A stretch of DNA of 64,000 bases, taken from contig JAEYWD010000027.1 of the NCBI GenBank assembly GCA_023429135.1, forward strand, positions 109,926 to 173,925. The letters are read 5' to 3'. Shown in pieces: positions 1-9,164 of the stretch. Positions within the stretch are counted from its first letter, which is position 1; every line of letters begins with the position of its first letter. The DNA is from Bacteroidota bacterium. GTDB lineage: Bacteria > Bacteroidota > Bacteroidia > Bacteroidales > JAAUTT01. Below the pieces are notes generated by a model. It did not search any database. It had not been told where the DNA came from and saw only the letters and a list, made by a program, of their open reading frames with translations. Both the position numbers and the translations under genes were made by a program.

Positions 1-23
1 CTTGTAACCGCTTTATTTTCATG

Positions 24-97
24 TAGCGCGATCCAGGATTGAACTGGAGACCTCATGATTATGAATCATGCGCTCTAACCGGCTGAGCTACCGCGCC
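24..97 (-). tRNA. tRNA-Met (anticodon CAT)
   Basis: Read on the minus strand it folds as a 74-nt cloverleaf. The acceptor stem has 7 bp with G-U pairs at both ends. The D arm is GCTC/GAGC, the anticodon stem is CATGA/TCATG with loop TTCATAA (CAT in the anticodon position), and the T arm is TCCAG/CTGGA with loop TTCAATC. The discriminator base is A and CCA is not encoded. CAT could be elongator Met or the lysidine-modified Ile2 type; the ATAATxATG context resembles elongator Met, but this is not proof. Confidence 0.92.
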
Positions 98-433
98 ATG
101 TTTACAGTCGACGGCCTTTTTGATTACCGCTTTTCTGTTTTTTGAGGTTGCAAATATAGTATTTTCTTCTCTTTCTCAAACAAAATTTTAAAAACCGACG
201 AAAAAAATTTCGTTCCGTTTCTGTGGTGTCCGGTTAAAATATGATTTTCCTTCAGTAAGACAACTTCGCGAACTTATATTCTGTAGCCGAAACAACATGG
301 TTGTTAATTATTACCACTGAAATTAAAAAAGGCCAAATCATCGCGACATGGCCTTTAATACAAATACTGGCAATTTTAAATGGAAGTTAATTCGAAGGAT
401 ACCCATTAACCATGAACTAAATTTACCTTAATC
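98..433. other. Intergenic stretch between tRNA and LRR gene
   Basis: No gene is seen in these 336 bases. The only structured element is the terminator hairpin at 323-356 that serves the minus-strand LRR gene. Confidence 0.6.
323..356 (-). terminator. Rho-independent terminator of the LRR gene
   Basis: An 8-bp stem (AAAGGCCA at 328-335 with TGGCCTTT at 349-356, 13-nt loop) is followed on the minus strand by a U-run. It lies about 80 nt past the stop codon of the minus-strand LRR gene. Confidence 0.75.
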
Positions 434-3400
434 CTAATCACTTACAATCAGTTTTTCTCTTCCTGCAATTTTGTTGTCAATCATCAGATTAATTATAAAA
501 ATTCCCTTGTCTAAATTTTGGATTTTAACTTTTGTATTTTCCGGCCTCATTTCCATCATCACCGTACCACTTGGCTTAAGAATACGGATATATGTTTTTT
601 GAAGCATCTCCCATGATACGTTTAATTCAATATAGAACCCCGCATAAGTGCTTGCCGGATTGGGATATATAGTAAAGGAGTTCTTGGTTAATTCGTTTAT
701 TCCGGTACTTGTTCCGGCAGCCTGGGTGATAGTTACCGTTTTTGATTGAGTTCCATCGGCCGTTATGGTAATGATTGCACTTCTGGAGCTGTTATTTGAA
801 TTTGCTGAAGCGGTGATAGTTATTTTACCATTACCGGTACCTGTTGTGGGGGTGATAGTTAACCATGACTGATCGCAGGTCACATTCCAGGTTGTGTTGG
901 AGGTGATGTCGACAGAAGTTGAGCTATTAGCCGTAGCTTCAAGATTAGCTGTTGTTGCTGAAACGGAAAGGTTGGCCACTCCGGCTTCCTGGGTTATGGT
1001 AATAGTTTTATCGCTGAATCCTGTTCCTGATACAGTAACTATAGCAGTACGCAGGGAGGTAGTCGGATTGGCTTGTGCAGTAAAGGTCAGGGTAGCATTT
1101 CCTGTTCCGGAGGCGGGACTGACAGTGAGCCAGGATTGATCGCTTTTGGCTGTCCAGGAGGCTAAAGTGGTAATGCCGGCAGTTGCAGAACTGTTTTCAG
1201 CCCTGGTTATATTAACCTCGGTTGCAGAAAGAGACATAGCTTCCATCTCCACAATGTTTTGAAAATCTTTCCATTGATCAGCTACCTGGTAAGCCGCCTT
1301 AGCGCCTTTGGGAACATACAAGGTACAATTGGACATATCCACTTGATAAAACACGCCAATAGGAATTCCATCCGTGTTTACCTTAGCTAAAGGCAAAGCT
1401 GGAGGAGTTTCCTTATAAATATAAATCGACTTTAATTTAGCAGTAATGGATTGCGGTGCTTTATTTTCACTGATAGTTACAAATAAGGCTGCTCCCAGGA
1501 ACTCAATGGAAGCCGGAAATGATATTCTGGTAAGGTTTATGCATAGAGCAAAAGCACAAGTATCCACCGATGTAACGGAAGAAGGAATTGTAATTTCGGT
1601 TAAAGCAGTATCGAGCACAAAAGCATACTTTTCCACTTTTAACACTGTAGATGGAACATTATATTTATTCTTTTTACCAATTGGGCTCTGAATCAACAAA
1701 CTCCTGTCTTTATTAAATAAAACGCCATCGAGGCCTGAATACTCGGAATTATCTGGATCTACTAGAATATCTCCACTAAAAGCAGCAAAACAAAATTGAC
1801 CAATTGATTTTACTGACGAGGGAATATGCACTGACTCAAAATTTGAACAAAAACTAAAAGCATAGTTTTCAATTGTTTTAAGAGAAGAGGGCAAAAGCAA
1901 ATTGCCAGAGAATCCATTACATCCCTCAAAGGCACTTTCTCTAATTGTTTCAACTGATGTGCTTAAATTAAGTGTTCCTGAAAAAGAACATCCTCTAAAA
2001 CTAGCCGTATCAACTATGGTAACAGTAGATGGGATTGATAAATTACCTGTAAAAGAACAACCATAAAAAGCTCCTTTCCACGTTTTGGTTAAACCGGCAG
2101 GGAGTATTAAATCACCAGTAAATTTACAATTATTAAAAGCATTTTCACCAATATGTGTTAACGAATTGGGCAGAACCAGTTTCCCCGAAAAATCTATTTC
2201 TTCGAAATTATTTGCTCCGATTGAGCTAACAGATGAAGGTAGTATCAAATCGCCTTTAAAACCTTTGCTATCATAGAAAACTCCGTTTCCAATCGATATA
2301 ACCGAAGTACCTATGACTAGCTGACCTCCAAAGGTACAACCATCAAAAGGTCCAAGAAAATAGTAACTTGACTGGTACGATGGCAGATTATACTCCAATC
2401 CTCCCCCAAAATTACAATTAACAAAAGCCCAGACTGACAAAGCCGTTAAGGATGATGGCAAGGTTAATCCGCCTGCGAAATTGCAATTCTCAAAAGCATT
2501 TCCATCAATCTTAATGGTAGAAGCTGGTACTGTTAGCCCATTCATAAAATTAACTCCCTGAAAGGCCCCTTGACCGATTGTTTTAACAGAGGAGCCTAAA
2601 TTAAGGTTTCCTTTGAAGCCCGAACAACCAGAAAATGTGTACGCTTCTAAATTTTCCAAAGAATTAGATAAAGTAAGTGAACCATCAAACCCGGAGCAGC
2701 CCGAAAAAGCACTGTTCCCCAGAGAATGAACCGAATTAGGTATTACCAGATCTCCCTTCAGAGCGGAACATTGATAAAATGCAGCATCGCCAATATTCTT
2801 AACTGAATTAGGAATAGAGAGCAGGCCTGCTAAACCCGAACATTGGTAAAATGCGCGATAACCAATACTATCTACGGAAGAACCAATCGTCAATTTTCCA
2901 TTTAACCCGGAGCAATTATTAAAGGAAGAACGCCCAATCACAGTTACCGTATTTGGAATAGTCAAATCGCCCGTTAAGCCTGAACATCCAAAGAAAGCCG
3001 CCATACATATTTTCTTAACATTGGACGGAAGGGTCAAGGTTCCATTAAACCCATTGCATAAACCAAACACATATTCTTTAAGAGTATCCAAAGGGGCTGA
3101 TAATACCAGATCTCCTGTAAAACCTAAACAATTGAAGAATGCATAACTGCCGATTTTAGTAACATTGGACGACATTTTCAGGTTACCATTAAAGCCAGAA
3201 CAACTGTAAAACGCATTCTTTCCAATAGTTATAACTGATTCGGGTATAATAAGCGAACCAGAGAGGCCGGTGCAGCCATAAAAAGCGTCATTTCCAATTT
3301 TAGTTAATGAGGTTGATAATGTGAGCCCCTGATTGAATCCTGTACAATTACTAAAAGCATTATCCCCAATTATTGTCACTGAATTGGGAATTACAAGTTG

Positions 3401-4879
3401 ACCTTTAAGTGCCGAACAACTGCTAAAAGCATGTTTACCAATTGAAGTCAGAGATGATGAAAGTGTCAAATTCCCATCAAACCCCGCACACTGACTAAAT
3501 GCATAATCTCCAATGGAAGTCACTGAATTTGGTATTACCAGATCACCTTTTAGTTTATCTGAAAAGTAGAAGCAATAGTTCCCTATAGTTTTTAAAGACG
3601 AACCTAAAACAAGACCGGAAAATCCATCACAATAGCCAAAGCCATAATTTCCAATTGTTGTTACCGATGAAGGAATAGTTAAGGATCCTGTCAAACCAAC
3701 GCATGCATAAAAAGCATAGTTTCCAATTGATGTTACAGATGTTGGGATAGTAAGTTGTCCGGTTAACCCATTGCAATAGTAAAAAGCACTGTTTCCAATG
3801 GAAGTAAGAGTAGATGGAAGGGTAAGTTGTCCATTAAGTCCACGGCAATCTTTAAATGTTGCATCTTTAATAGTTGTGATTGAGGATGGAATAGAAAGGG
3901 AACCTGTAAAACCAGAGCATGAAACGAAGGCCATACTACCCAATGTGGTAACAGAAGAAGGAATGGTTAATGTTCCGGTAAAACCTTTGCATAAATAAAA
4001 AGCTGCTTGTCCGATAGTGGTTAACGATGCCGGCAAATTTAATGGTCCCGTAAGATTATAACAATCTGCAAAAGCATATCCATCAATAATTTGTAATGTT
4101 TGGGGTAAGACAAGTGTACCACTCAATCCAGTACATTCGTTAAAAGCGCTTAATCCAATCCCAGTCAACGTTGAAGGAAAGGATATTGATTTTAAACCTA
4201 CCTTCCCTTTATCGTTGCTCGCCCAATAGAACGCCTCGGTAGGAATGGTGTTTGCAGGATAAGTATGGGAAGCAGATCCCCCGGTGCCACCGGTTCCTGT
4301 ATATGTTGCAACTGTTGTCCCCGATATGTCCAACACTTCCAATAAAGGCAACTCATCGCGCATTGTTTTAAAATCTCGCGCATCAATTACTCCTGTTATT
4401 GTTAAATTGGTGACTGTACTTTTTTCTGTTGCTGTTAAACCAGAGGCGAGTCCTCCGGCGGTAACAGCTATAACTTTATTAACAACTGCCAGAGATGAGG
4501 ATTCTGAAGAAGTACTTCCCTTTTTTAGAGTGCTACTCCTGGCAGTATTTTCAAGGATTTCAGGGGGAGTTTCCAAATATGGTGTTAAATTTAATTTAGT
4601 TTCCGGAATACTCTCCTCAGCTAAAGAATTTAATATCCTATTTACATTTTTAATAGAATCTTCAGTTCTTTTTTGTTGTATTTGCCTTCTTATTAATATT
4701 TCTCTTGAAATAGTGTCATTTCTTGAAGTTAAATCCAATGGAAGCATATGATTTAACTTCTCAAAAGGGAGTTTAAGAGACTCACTTTCATTTGTCAGTT
4801 TTTTCTCACTCTCTGACACTTGAGATTTCAGACCAGAAACTGCATTGATCAGGAATAATAATAGTATAACTCTTTTCAT
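434..4879 (-). CDS. Secreted BspA-type leucine-rich-repeat protein with BACON domains and T9SS tail
   Basis: 1481 residues. A signal peptide occupies about residues 1-20. After a Ser/Thr-rich linker, roughly 36 LRR_5 repeats run from about residue 228 to 1126. Their period is 23-24 residues, with the pattern LTIPSSVTxIGxxAFxxCxGLxG. Two BACON-like domains follow (about 1213-1383; each has a W-x-x-x-x-DQSWLT core and ends in VTITQ). The last ~95 residues carry the YPNPA signature of a type IX secretion C-terminal sorting domain. The protein is therefore predicted to be exported through the Por system and attached to the cell surface or released. BspA-type proteins elsewhere act in adhesion; here the ligand is unknown. 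It stands alone, with its own terminator downstream. The high repeat content makes copy-number change or assembly collapse possible. Confidence 0.93.
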   Translation of the reverse strand: MKRVILLLFLINAVSGLKSQVSESEKKLTNESESLKLPFEKLNHMLPLDLTSRNDTISREILIRRQIQQKRTEDSIKNVNRILNSLAEESIPETKLNLTPYLETPPEILENTARSSTLKKGSTSSESSSLAVVNKVIAVTAGGLASGLTATEKSTVTNLTITGVIDARDFKTMRDELPLLEVLDISGTTVATYTGTGGTGGSASHTYPANTIPTEAFYWASNDKGKVGLKSISFPSTLTGIGLSAFNECTGLSGTLVLPQTLQIIDGYAFADCYNLTGPLNLPASLTTIGQAAFYLCKGFTGTLTIPSSVTTLGSMAFVSCSGFTGSLSIPSSITTIKDATFKDCRGLNGQLTLPSTLTSIGNSAFYYCNGLTGQLTIPTSVTSIGNYAFYACVGLTGSLTIPSSVTTIGNYGFGYCDGFSGLVLGSSLKTIGNYCFYFSDKLKGDLVIPNSVTSIGDYAFSQCAGFDGNLTLSSSLTSIGKHAFSSCSALKGQLVIPNSVTIIGDNAFSNCTGFNQGLTLSTSLTKIGNDAFYGCTGLSGSLIIPESVITIGKNAFYSCSGFNGNLKMSSNVTKIGSYAFFNCLGFTGDLVLSAPLDTLKEYVFGLCNGFNGTLTLPSNVKKICMAAFFGCSGLTGDLTIPNTVTVIGRSSFNNCSGLNGKLTIGSSVDSIGYRAFYQCSGLAGLLSIPNSVKNIGDAAFYQCSALKGDLVIPNSVHSLGNSAFSGCSGFDGSLTLSNSLENLEAYTFSGCSGFKGNLNLGSSVKTIGQGAFQGVNFMNGLTVPASTIKIDGNAFENCNFAGGLTLPSSLTALSVWAFVNCNFGGGLEYNLPSYQSSYYFLGPFDGCTFGGQLVIGTSVISIGNGVFYDSKGFKGDLILPSSVSSIGANNFEEIDFSGKLVLPNSLTHIGENAFNNCKFTGDLILPAGLTKTWKGAFYGCSFTGNLSIPSTVTIVDTASFRGCSFSGTLNLSTSVETIRESAFEGCNGFSGNLLLPSSLKTIENYAFSFCSNFESVHIPSSVKSIGQFCFAAFSGDILVDPDNSEYSGLDGVLFNKDRSLLIQSPIGKKNKYNVPSTVLKVEKYAFVLDTALTEITIPSSVTSVDTCAFALCINLTRISFPASIEFLGAALFVTISENKAPQSITAKLKSIYIYKETPPALPLAKVNTDGIPIGVFYQVDMSNCTLYVPKGAKAAYQVADQWKDFQNIVEMEAMSLSATEVNITRAENSSATAGITTLASWTAKSDQSWLTVSPASGTGNATLTFTAQANPTTSLRTAIVTVSGTGFSDKTITITQEAGVANLSVSATTANLEATANSSTSVDITSNTTWNVTCDQSWLTITPTTGTGNGKITITASANSNNSSRSAIITITADGTQSKTVTITQAAGTSTGINELTKNSFTIYPNPASTYAGFYIELNVSWEMLQKTYIRILKPSGTVMMEMRPENTKVKIQNLDKGIFIINLMIDNKIAGREKLIVSD

Positions 4880-4967
4880 AGTATAGAAGTATTATGAAAA
4901 CTGTTCGATATCAATTTTAATTTTAAAGAGAAATAACTTAGTCGGTTTGGCTATCTTTTCCCGATCT

Positions 4968-4975
4968 CAAAAATA
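4968..4975 (-). promoter_or_regulatory. Possible -7 box of the LRR gene
   Basis: On the minus strand TATTTTTG matches the Bacteroidota -7 consensus TAnnTTTG, about 90 nt before the LRR start codon. No clear -33 TTG is found at the right distance, so this is weak. Confidence 0.3.
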
Positions 4976-5073
4976 GGCTAATAATTTTTTCCTAATTTGT
5001 TGGCTTTTAAACGAAAGGCTCTGTTTGGTTGAATTATGGAGATACTTTGTTAATATTGGACAATAGTTGGTAA

Positions 5074-5856
5074 TTAAAACATATCAAAACTATCCTTCAG
5101 TTCCGAAAACGCCGACCGGGATAGAACAATTTCATATTTGTTAAAAGGTGGTATAAGTATACAATTACGGGTCTTAAATTCGATGGCATTCAGGTAATTT
5201 AAATTTAATATAATGGATGGGTTGACCTTGAAAAAGCTTTTGTCTTTCAGGGTTTCAAAGATACTCTTGGAGTTAGTTTTACTGCGGATTTTGACAACAT
5301 CCTGATTGTTCAGCAAGGCTCCCCAGCCGCTTCGGTCTATTCTTTCTTCCTGAAATGCGAAAAGCACTATTTCATCCTTGTACAAAAGTCGCAAACCTGT
5401 GGCTGTTGGTATAAATACCCGGGAGTCGCCGTTGGGGAAAATGGTATTTAGCTTTTCGCGATAGCTCCTTTCCTGGGAGTATCGTTCTTTTTTTAAGCGT
5501 CCAATCAGGTTGCTGAGTTCAGGATACTGAACAGGCTTAACCAGGAAATCGAATGCCGACTCGCGCAATGCCTGCAGGACATATTTATCGTACGAAGTAT
5601 AAAAAACAACGGTTGGCTCAAAGCTATTGTCTGCTCTTAAATCTTTTAATACGTCAAAACCGGTTTTGCCTGGCATTTCTATATCCAAAAATATCAACTG
5701 GGGCTTTGTTTCAATTAATAATTTAACTGCTTTTAAAGGATCGGTGCAGGTTTTTACAATCTCGATTTCCTCGAAGGAACTTAATTCTTCGCTCAGTTGC
5801 TTGATTGCGGATTTGTCGTCATCAACAATAACTGTCTTAACATTTCTGGTTTCCAT
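5074..5856 (-). CDS. LytTR-family response regulator
   Basis: 260 residues. The N-terminal receiver (about 1-125) has the acidic pair D12-D13, phosphoacceptor D58 in LIFLDIEMPG, and the conserved lysine in FLVKP near 108. The C-terminal half (about 150-260) is a LytTR DNA-binding domain ending in the usual FFKVNPSxILNLNYL-type segment. Its start lies 1 nt after the stop of the upstream TPR histidine kinase, so the two are co-transcribed and almost certainly form a LytS/LytR-type pair. Such regulators bind short direct repeats near promoters. Its target is not evident; the neighbouring LRR gene is a candidate only by proximity. Confidence 0.92.
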   Translation of the reverse strand: METRNVKTVIVDDDKSAIKQLSEELSSFEEIEIVKTCTDPLKAVKLLIETKPQLIFLDIEMPGKTGFDVLKDLRADNSFEPTVVFYTSYDKYVLQALRESAFDFLVKPVQYPELSNLIGRLKKERYSQERSYREKLNTIFPNGDSRVFIPTATGLRLLYKDEIVLFAFQEERIDRSGWGALLNNQDVVKIRSKTNSKSIFETLKDKSFFKVNPSIILNLNYLNAIEFKTRNCILIPPFNKYEIVLSRSAFSELKDSFDMF

Positions 5857-5857
5857 G

Positions 5858-8275
5858 TTAGTTTAACTCAAAATTAAATCCTTTGGGAATCGAAATCTTT
5901 ACCTCAGTACCCAGGTTTTTTCCTGCTTCATCTTTCAGGTCTACCAAGGTGAAATTTATTTTTTTCTGATTTTTACTGTTGAGCAGATGGACCGTTTGAT
6001 TGATAACTTTTAGGCCCGTTCCAGTACCTTTGATCTTTGAATCTTTCAGGCTTGCATTTCGTCCGATGCCATTATCGACAATACGGATATTTAAATGGTC
6101 ATGGCTGATTTGGGCGTCTACCGTCAGCATTTTATCACCACTACTTTTGGCGGATAACCCATGCTTGATAGAATTTTCAACAGGAATCTGAACAATCATG
6201 GCTGGTATTTGATAATCGTACAGGTCGGATGTTTCAACTTTTATATCTGCTTTTATAGGACCCACCTTTGATTCCTGCAGGAGCAAATAATTGTCAACAA
6301 ATTCGAGCTCCTCCTTTAAGGTAATAAAAGGTTTTTCGATATTCAAAAGGGTGCACCTCAACATATTCACAATGGCGGTTAAGCGTTTGGCAACCTCCGG
6401 CTTGTCAGTCAACTCGTCCTGTATGATACTTAGAGAGTTAAACAGAAAATGAGGAGAAATCCTTCCTCGTGCATTTTCAAGCCTGAGTTGTGATATCTTG
6501 TTTAATTGTTCCTGAAACTCAAGCCGGCGTTGCTTCCTTACAAACCAGAAAATTATAGATGCACTTGCAATTAAAATTATCAAACCACCAATAAGAAGGT
6601 AAATTACAGCTTTTTGTTTTGAATTCTCCGATTCTTTGGTCCTGATCAATTCATCTTTAAGTGCTTTTTCTTCTTCCAGAAACCTGATCTGACTTTCCTT
6701 TTTCCCCGCTTCCCAACGGGCTTCAGCATAAATTGCAGCTTCCGACTGTGTCCTCTTGAATATGGAATCTGTGGTTTGTGAGAAGATATCGGCATAATAT
6801 AATGCTTTTTTGAAATCACCCATGCCTTCGTAAGCTTCTTTCAATTCCTTGGACGATTCTGCGATAACCCCTGGAAAATCACCTTCTACACCCTCATTAT
6901 AACTCTTTATTGCATATTGATATGCTCTTTTAAAATCCTTTAAGTTATTATAAACTCCTGCAAGTTTTGAGTAAGCGATTGCATTTGTTTCCGTATCTTC
7001 TAATTCATTTGTAAGGTCTATTAAGTTATTAAGGTTTACTATCGCATTTTTATAATCCGACTGTTTTTTGTAAATATCGGCACTTGTTGAATAAACTGTT
7101 TCTAACGAAACCATGTCGTTAATTTCAATAGACAATGCCTTTGATTTGGAGAGATAATGAAGTGCAGAGTCGTTATTGTTCAATTCATAATAAACATCTC
7201 CTAACCTTGCATAAATTTTTGATAAACCTGCCTGATAACCCGCTGTGGAATAAATGGCAAAAGCTTTCCTGCAATATTCCAAGGCTTTGAGGGGATTTTT
7301 ATTACTAATCTGAACACTTGCAAGGGTGCTATAATCGTTTGCCACACCTTGTTTATCGCCATTTTTTTCATTGATCCCGATAGACATCAAATAGTATTTT
7401 GTTGCCTCCTCGTATGCATAAATATTATAATATACCTGGCCAATATTGTGATATGCTTTTGCAAGCTGCATAGGATCATTTACTTTTTTGCTAAGTCTCA
7501 CTACATTTTTATATTGCTCCAGGGCACCAACGTAATCACATTTAGAAAAAAGGATGTTGCCAATATTGTTTTCTGTAATAATTACATTGATAGAGTCCTT
7601 CAATTTTCCATATAATTCTTTGGCCTTTTTATAGTTTTCAATGGCTTCATCCTGTTTTCCCACGTTGGCACACAGAGCGCCAATATTGTTATAGGCGCCA
7701 GCAAGTAATTCCTCATCTTTTAATTTCTGAGCCAGGTACAAAGGCCGTTTAAAGTAAATGAAGGCACTGTCCATATTCCCGCGGTAAACATGAATAATGC
7801 CCATATTGACATAAATTTTGGACTCTAACCGGGGATCCCTTATTGCCTTGGCAACATCCAGGGCTTTTTTATAAAAATATACTGCCGAATCGTATTGTGC
7901 TTTAAAGGAATATAATGCACCTCTGTTCATCAGCAATTTTCCAAGAACGTCCTTTGCATTTATTTTTTTTGCAGCTTCCGTTCCAAGTTTGTTATGTTTC
8001 CATGCATTATCGGTTTGGTGTAAATCCGAATATACCGAAGCCAACTTTGAATGTGCAAGCGCGAACAGATAGTAATATTTTTTATCCGGTTTATTGTTTT
8101 GGAGCAGCGATAATGCCCGGTTATATAAAAAAATTGCCGAATCAGGCTTGCTGACTCTTAAGTTTTCACCTTGTTTTAGATAATTGTTAACGGATGCGGT
8201 ATCAATTGCGACATTCTCCTTCGAATGAACATCAATGGAAATGCAAATTAGCAAAGCAATTAAAGGACGGTACAT
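5858..8275 (-). CDS. TPR-containing LytS-type sensor histidine kinase
   Basis: 805 residues. There is a signal peptide (about 1-18), then a long run of tetratricopeptide repeats (about 30-510, with recurrent YxNIGxxY and A-x-x-Y-x-x-A patterns), a charged coiled coil, and one membrane segment near 558-580. The cytoplasmic His_kinase domain has its histidine in RISPHFLFNSL (about residue 608), and the HATPase N-box is in PVENSIKHGL (about 700), followed by a DNGIGR G-box. The periplasmic TPR superhelix is the likely sensory part. It is transcribed just ahead of, and coupled to, the LytTR regulator. This layout is common in Bacteroidota; no ligand can be deduced. Confidence 0.92.
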   Translation of the reverse strand: MYRPLIALLICISIDVHSKENVAIDTASVNNYLKQGENLRVSKPDSAIFLYNRALSLLQNNKPDKKYYYLFALAHSKLASVYSDLHQTDNAWKHNKLGTEAAKKINAKDVLGKLLMNRGALYSFKAQYDSAVYFYKKALDVAKAIRDPRLESKIYVNMGIIHVYRGNMDSAFIYFKRPLYLAQKLKDEELLAGAYNNIGALCANVGKQDEAIENYKKAKELYGKLKDSINVIITENNIGNILFSKCDYVGALEQYKNVVRLSKKVNDPMQLAKAYHNIGQVYYNIYAYEEATKYYLMSIGINEKNGDKQGVANDYSTLASVQISNKNPLKALEYCRKAFAIYSTAGYQAGLSKIYARLGDVYYELNNNDSALHYLSKSKALSIEINDMVSLETVYSTSADIYKKQSDYKNAIVNLNNLIDLTNELEDTETNAIAYSKLAGVYNNLKDFKRAYQYAIKSYNEGVEGDFPGVIAESSKELKEAYEGMGDFKKALYYADIFSQTTDSIFKRTQSEAAIYAEARWEAGKKESQIRFLEEEKALKDELIRTKESENSKQKAVIYLLIGGLIILIASASIIFWFVRKQRRLEFQEQLNKISQLRLENARGRISPHFLFNSLSIIQDELTDKPEVAKRLTAIVNMLRCTLLNIEKPFITLKEELEFVDNYLLLQESKVGPIKADIKVETSDLYDYQIPAMIVQIPVENSIKHGLSAKSSGDKMLTVDAQISHDHLNIRIVDNGIGRNASLKDSKIKGTGTGLKVINQTVHLLNSKNQKKINFTLVDLKDEAGKNLGTEVKISIPKGFNFELN

Positions 8276-8547
8276 TTTTTATTCACTGATTGTTAGTTGG
8301 ATATCTTCTTTTTAACGCAAATATTAGCTTCTGTTTGGCTCACTAATTTATAAATTTTTCCCAACCAGATGAAATTTATCTTGGATCATCTTTCAACTTA
8401 TTCTTGCATAAGAATTCAACCAAAAAAATTCAATTCAGGATGGTTGAATTTTTGAATGTTTCTAAACTTTCCCGGAATTCATTAAATGCTAAAGCGAATT
8501 CAAATATTTAATGTCCGAATTTAACACCGGTAGAGGTGTGCAGAAAC

Positions 8548-8946
8548 TTAGATAACCGAATTAACCTGGCTTATTAATTCTTCTGCCACTAAAGGTTTAA
8601 CAATGTATTTCAAATCACCACAAGCCGATATACAACTCCTGGATTGATCGAATTTTGCATTTAGTATCAAAATCACAGAAAGGTGGTTAATCTCTGTACT
8701 AACATTTTCCTCTTTAAAGAAATCATTAATTTCAGTTTCAGGCGTATCTGCATTCAATAAAATCAAATGAGGCTGTAAATATTTTAAATAAACCAAAGCT
8801 TCCGTTCCTGTTTGGGCATAAATCATCTCATAAGAATCATCAAAGCACGATGATATCAAACTGTTCACAGTTCCGTCCTTTTCTATCACCATTATTAACT
8901 TTCGGGCACTGGATGAATACTTATTCCGCTGTTTTTTCATTTCCAA
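8548..8946 (-). CDS. Degenerate (pseudo-) receiver domain protein
   Basis: 132 residues, a stand-alone CheY-like fold by pattern: an N-terminal beta strand ending in IEKD, a central LILLNADTPE and a C-terminal YIVKPL. The phosphoacceptor Asp is replaced by Asn (N65). The switch Thr/Ser is replaced by Asn (N96 in LILNAK). The first acidic position is E/K rather than D/D, while the conserved Lys (K117) remains. It therefore probably cannot be phosphorylated in the usual way and may act as a constitutive binding partner. It is transcribed divergently from the coiled-coil gene at 9165, and the two share an intergenic region with an array of ATTAGAA sites. A -7-like TAATTTTG lies on its strand at 9016-9023. 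No partner kinase is adjacent in the same orientation. Confidence 0.8.
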   Translation of the reverse strand: MEMKKQRNKYSSSARKLIMVIEKDGTVNSLISSCFDDSYEMIYAQTGTEALVYLKYLQPHLILLNADTPETEINDFFKEENVSTEINHLSVILILNAKFDQSRSCISACGDLKYIVKPLVAEELISQVNSVI

Positions 8947-9055
8947 GATACTTTCCAGGTCTTTGAGGTAGTTTTAAGCCTGTTACTTTTGAATAAAAGT
9001 TAAAGACTTACATTTCAAAATTAACATTGAAGGCCGCACTTCTTATAAAATATCT

Positions 9056-9126
9056 ATTAGAAAAGGATTAGAATTTCAGAGAGTAGTTCTAATTTGATTC
9101 TAATTCACGATTAATGCTCTTCTAAT
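9056..9126. promoter_or_regulatory. Phased array of five ATTAGAA heptamers
   Basis: ATTAGAA occurs at 9056-9062 and 9067-9073. Its complement TTCTAAT occurs at 9087-9093, 9098-9104 and 9120-9126. Start-to-start distances are 11, 20, 11 and 22 bp, that is, whole helical turns. The first two pairs each read ATTAGAA-N4-ATTAGAA, in opposite orientations. Tandem direct repeats with an 11-bp period are typical of OmpR/PhoB-family binding sites. They lie between the divergent genes at 8946(-) and 9165(+). Confidence 0.6.
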
Positions 9127-9164
9127 AAGGTAATTCTTTATTTGCTCTACATAAAACAAATAAT

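Noticed and set aside
894..4751. Several plus-strand open frames antisense to the LRR gene
   Set aside because: They are shadows of the repetitive LRR coding sequence on the other strand, have no signal or family pattern and repeat with the LRR period.
434..4879. CRISPR-like regular repeats in the LRR gene
   Set aside because: The periodicity is about 70 nt within one open frame and reflects 23-24-residue LRR units; there are no conserved repeat/unique spacer boundaries.
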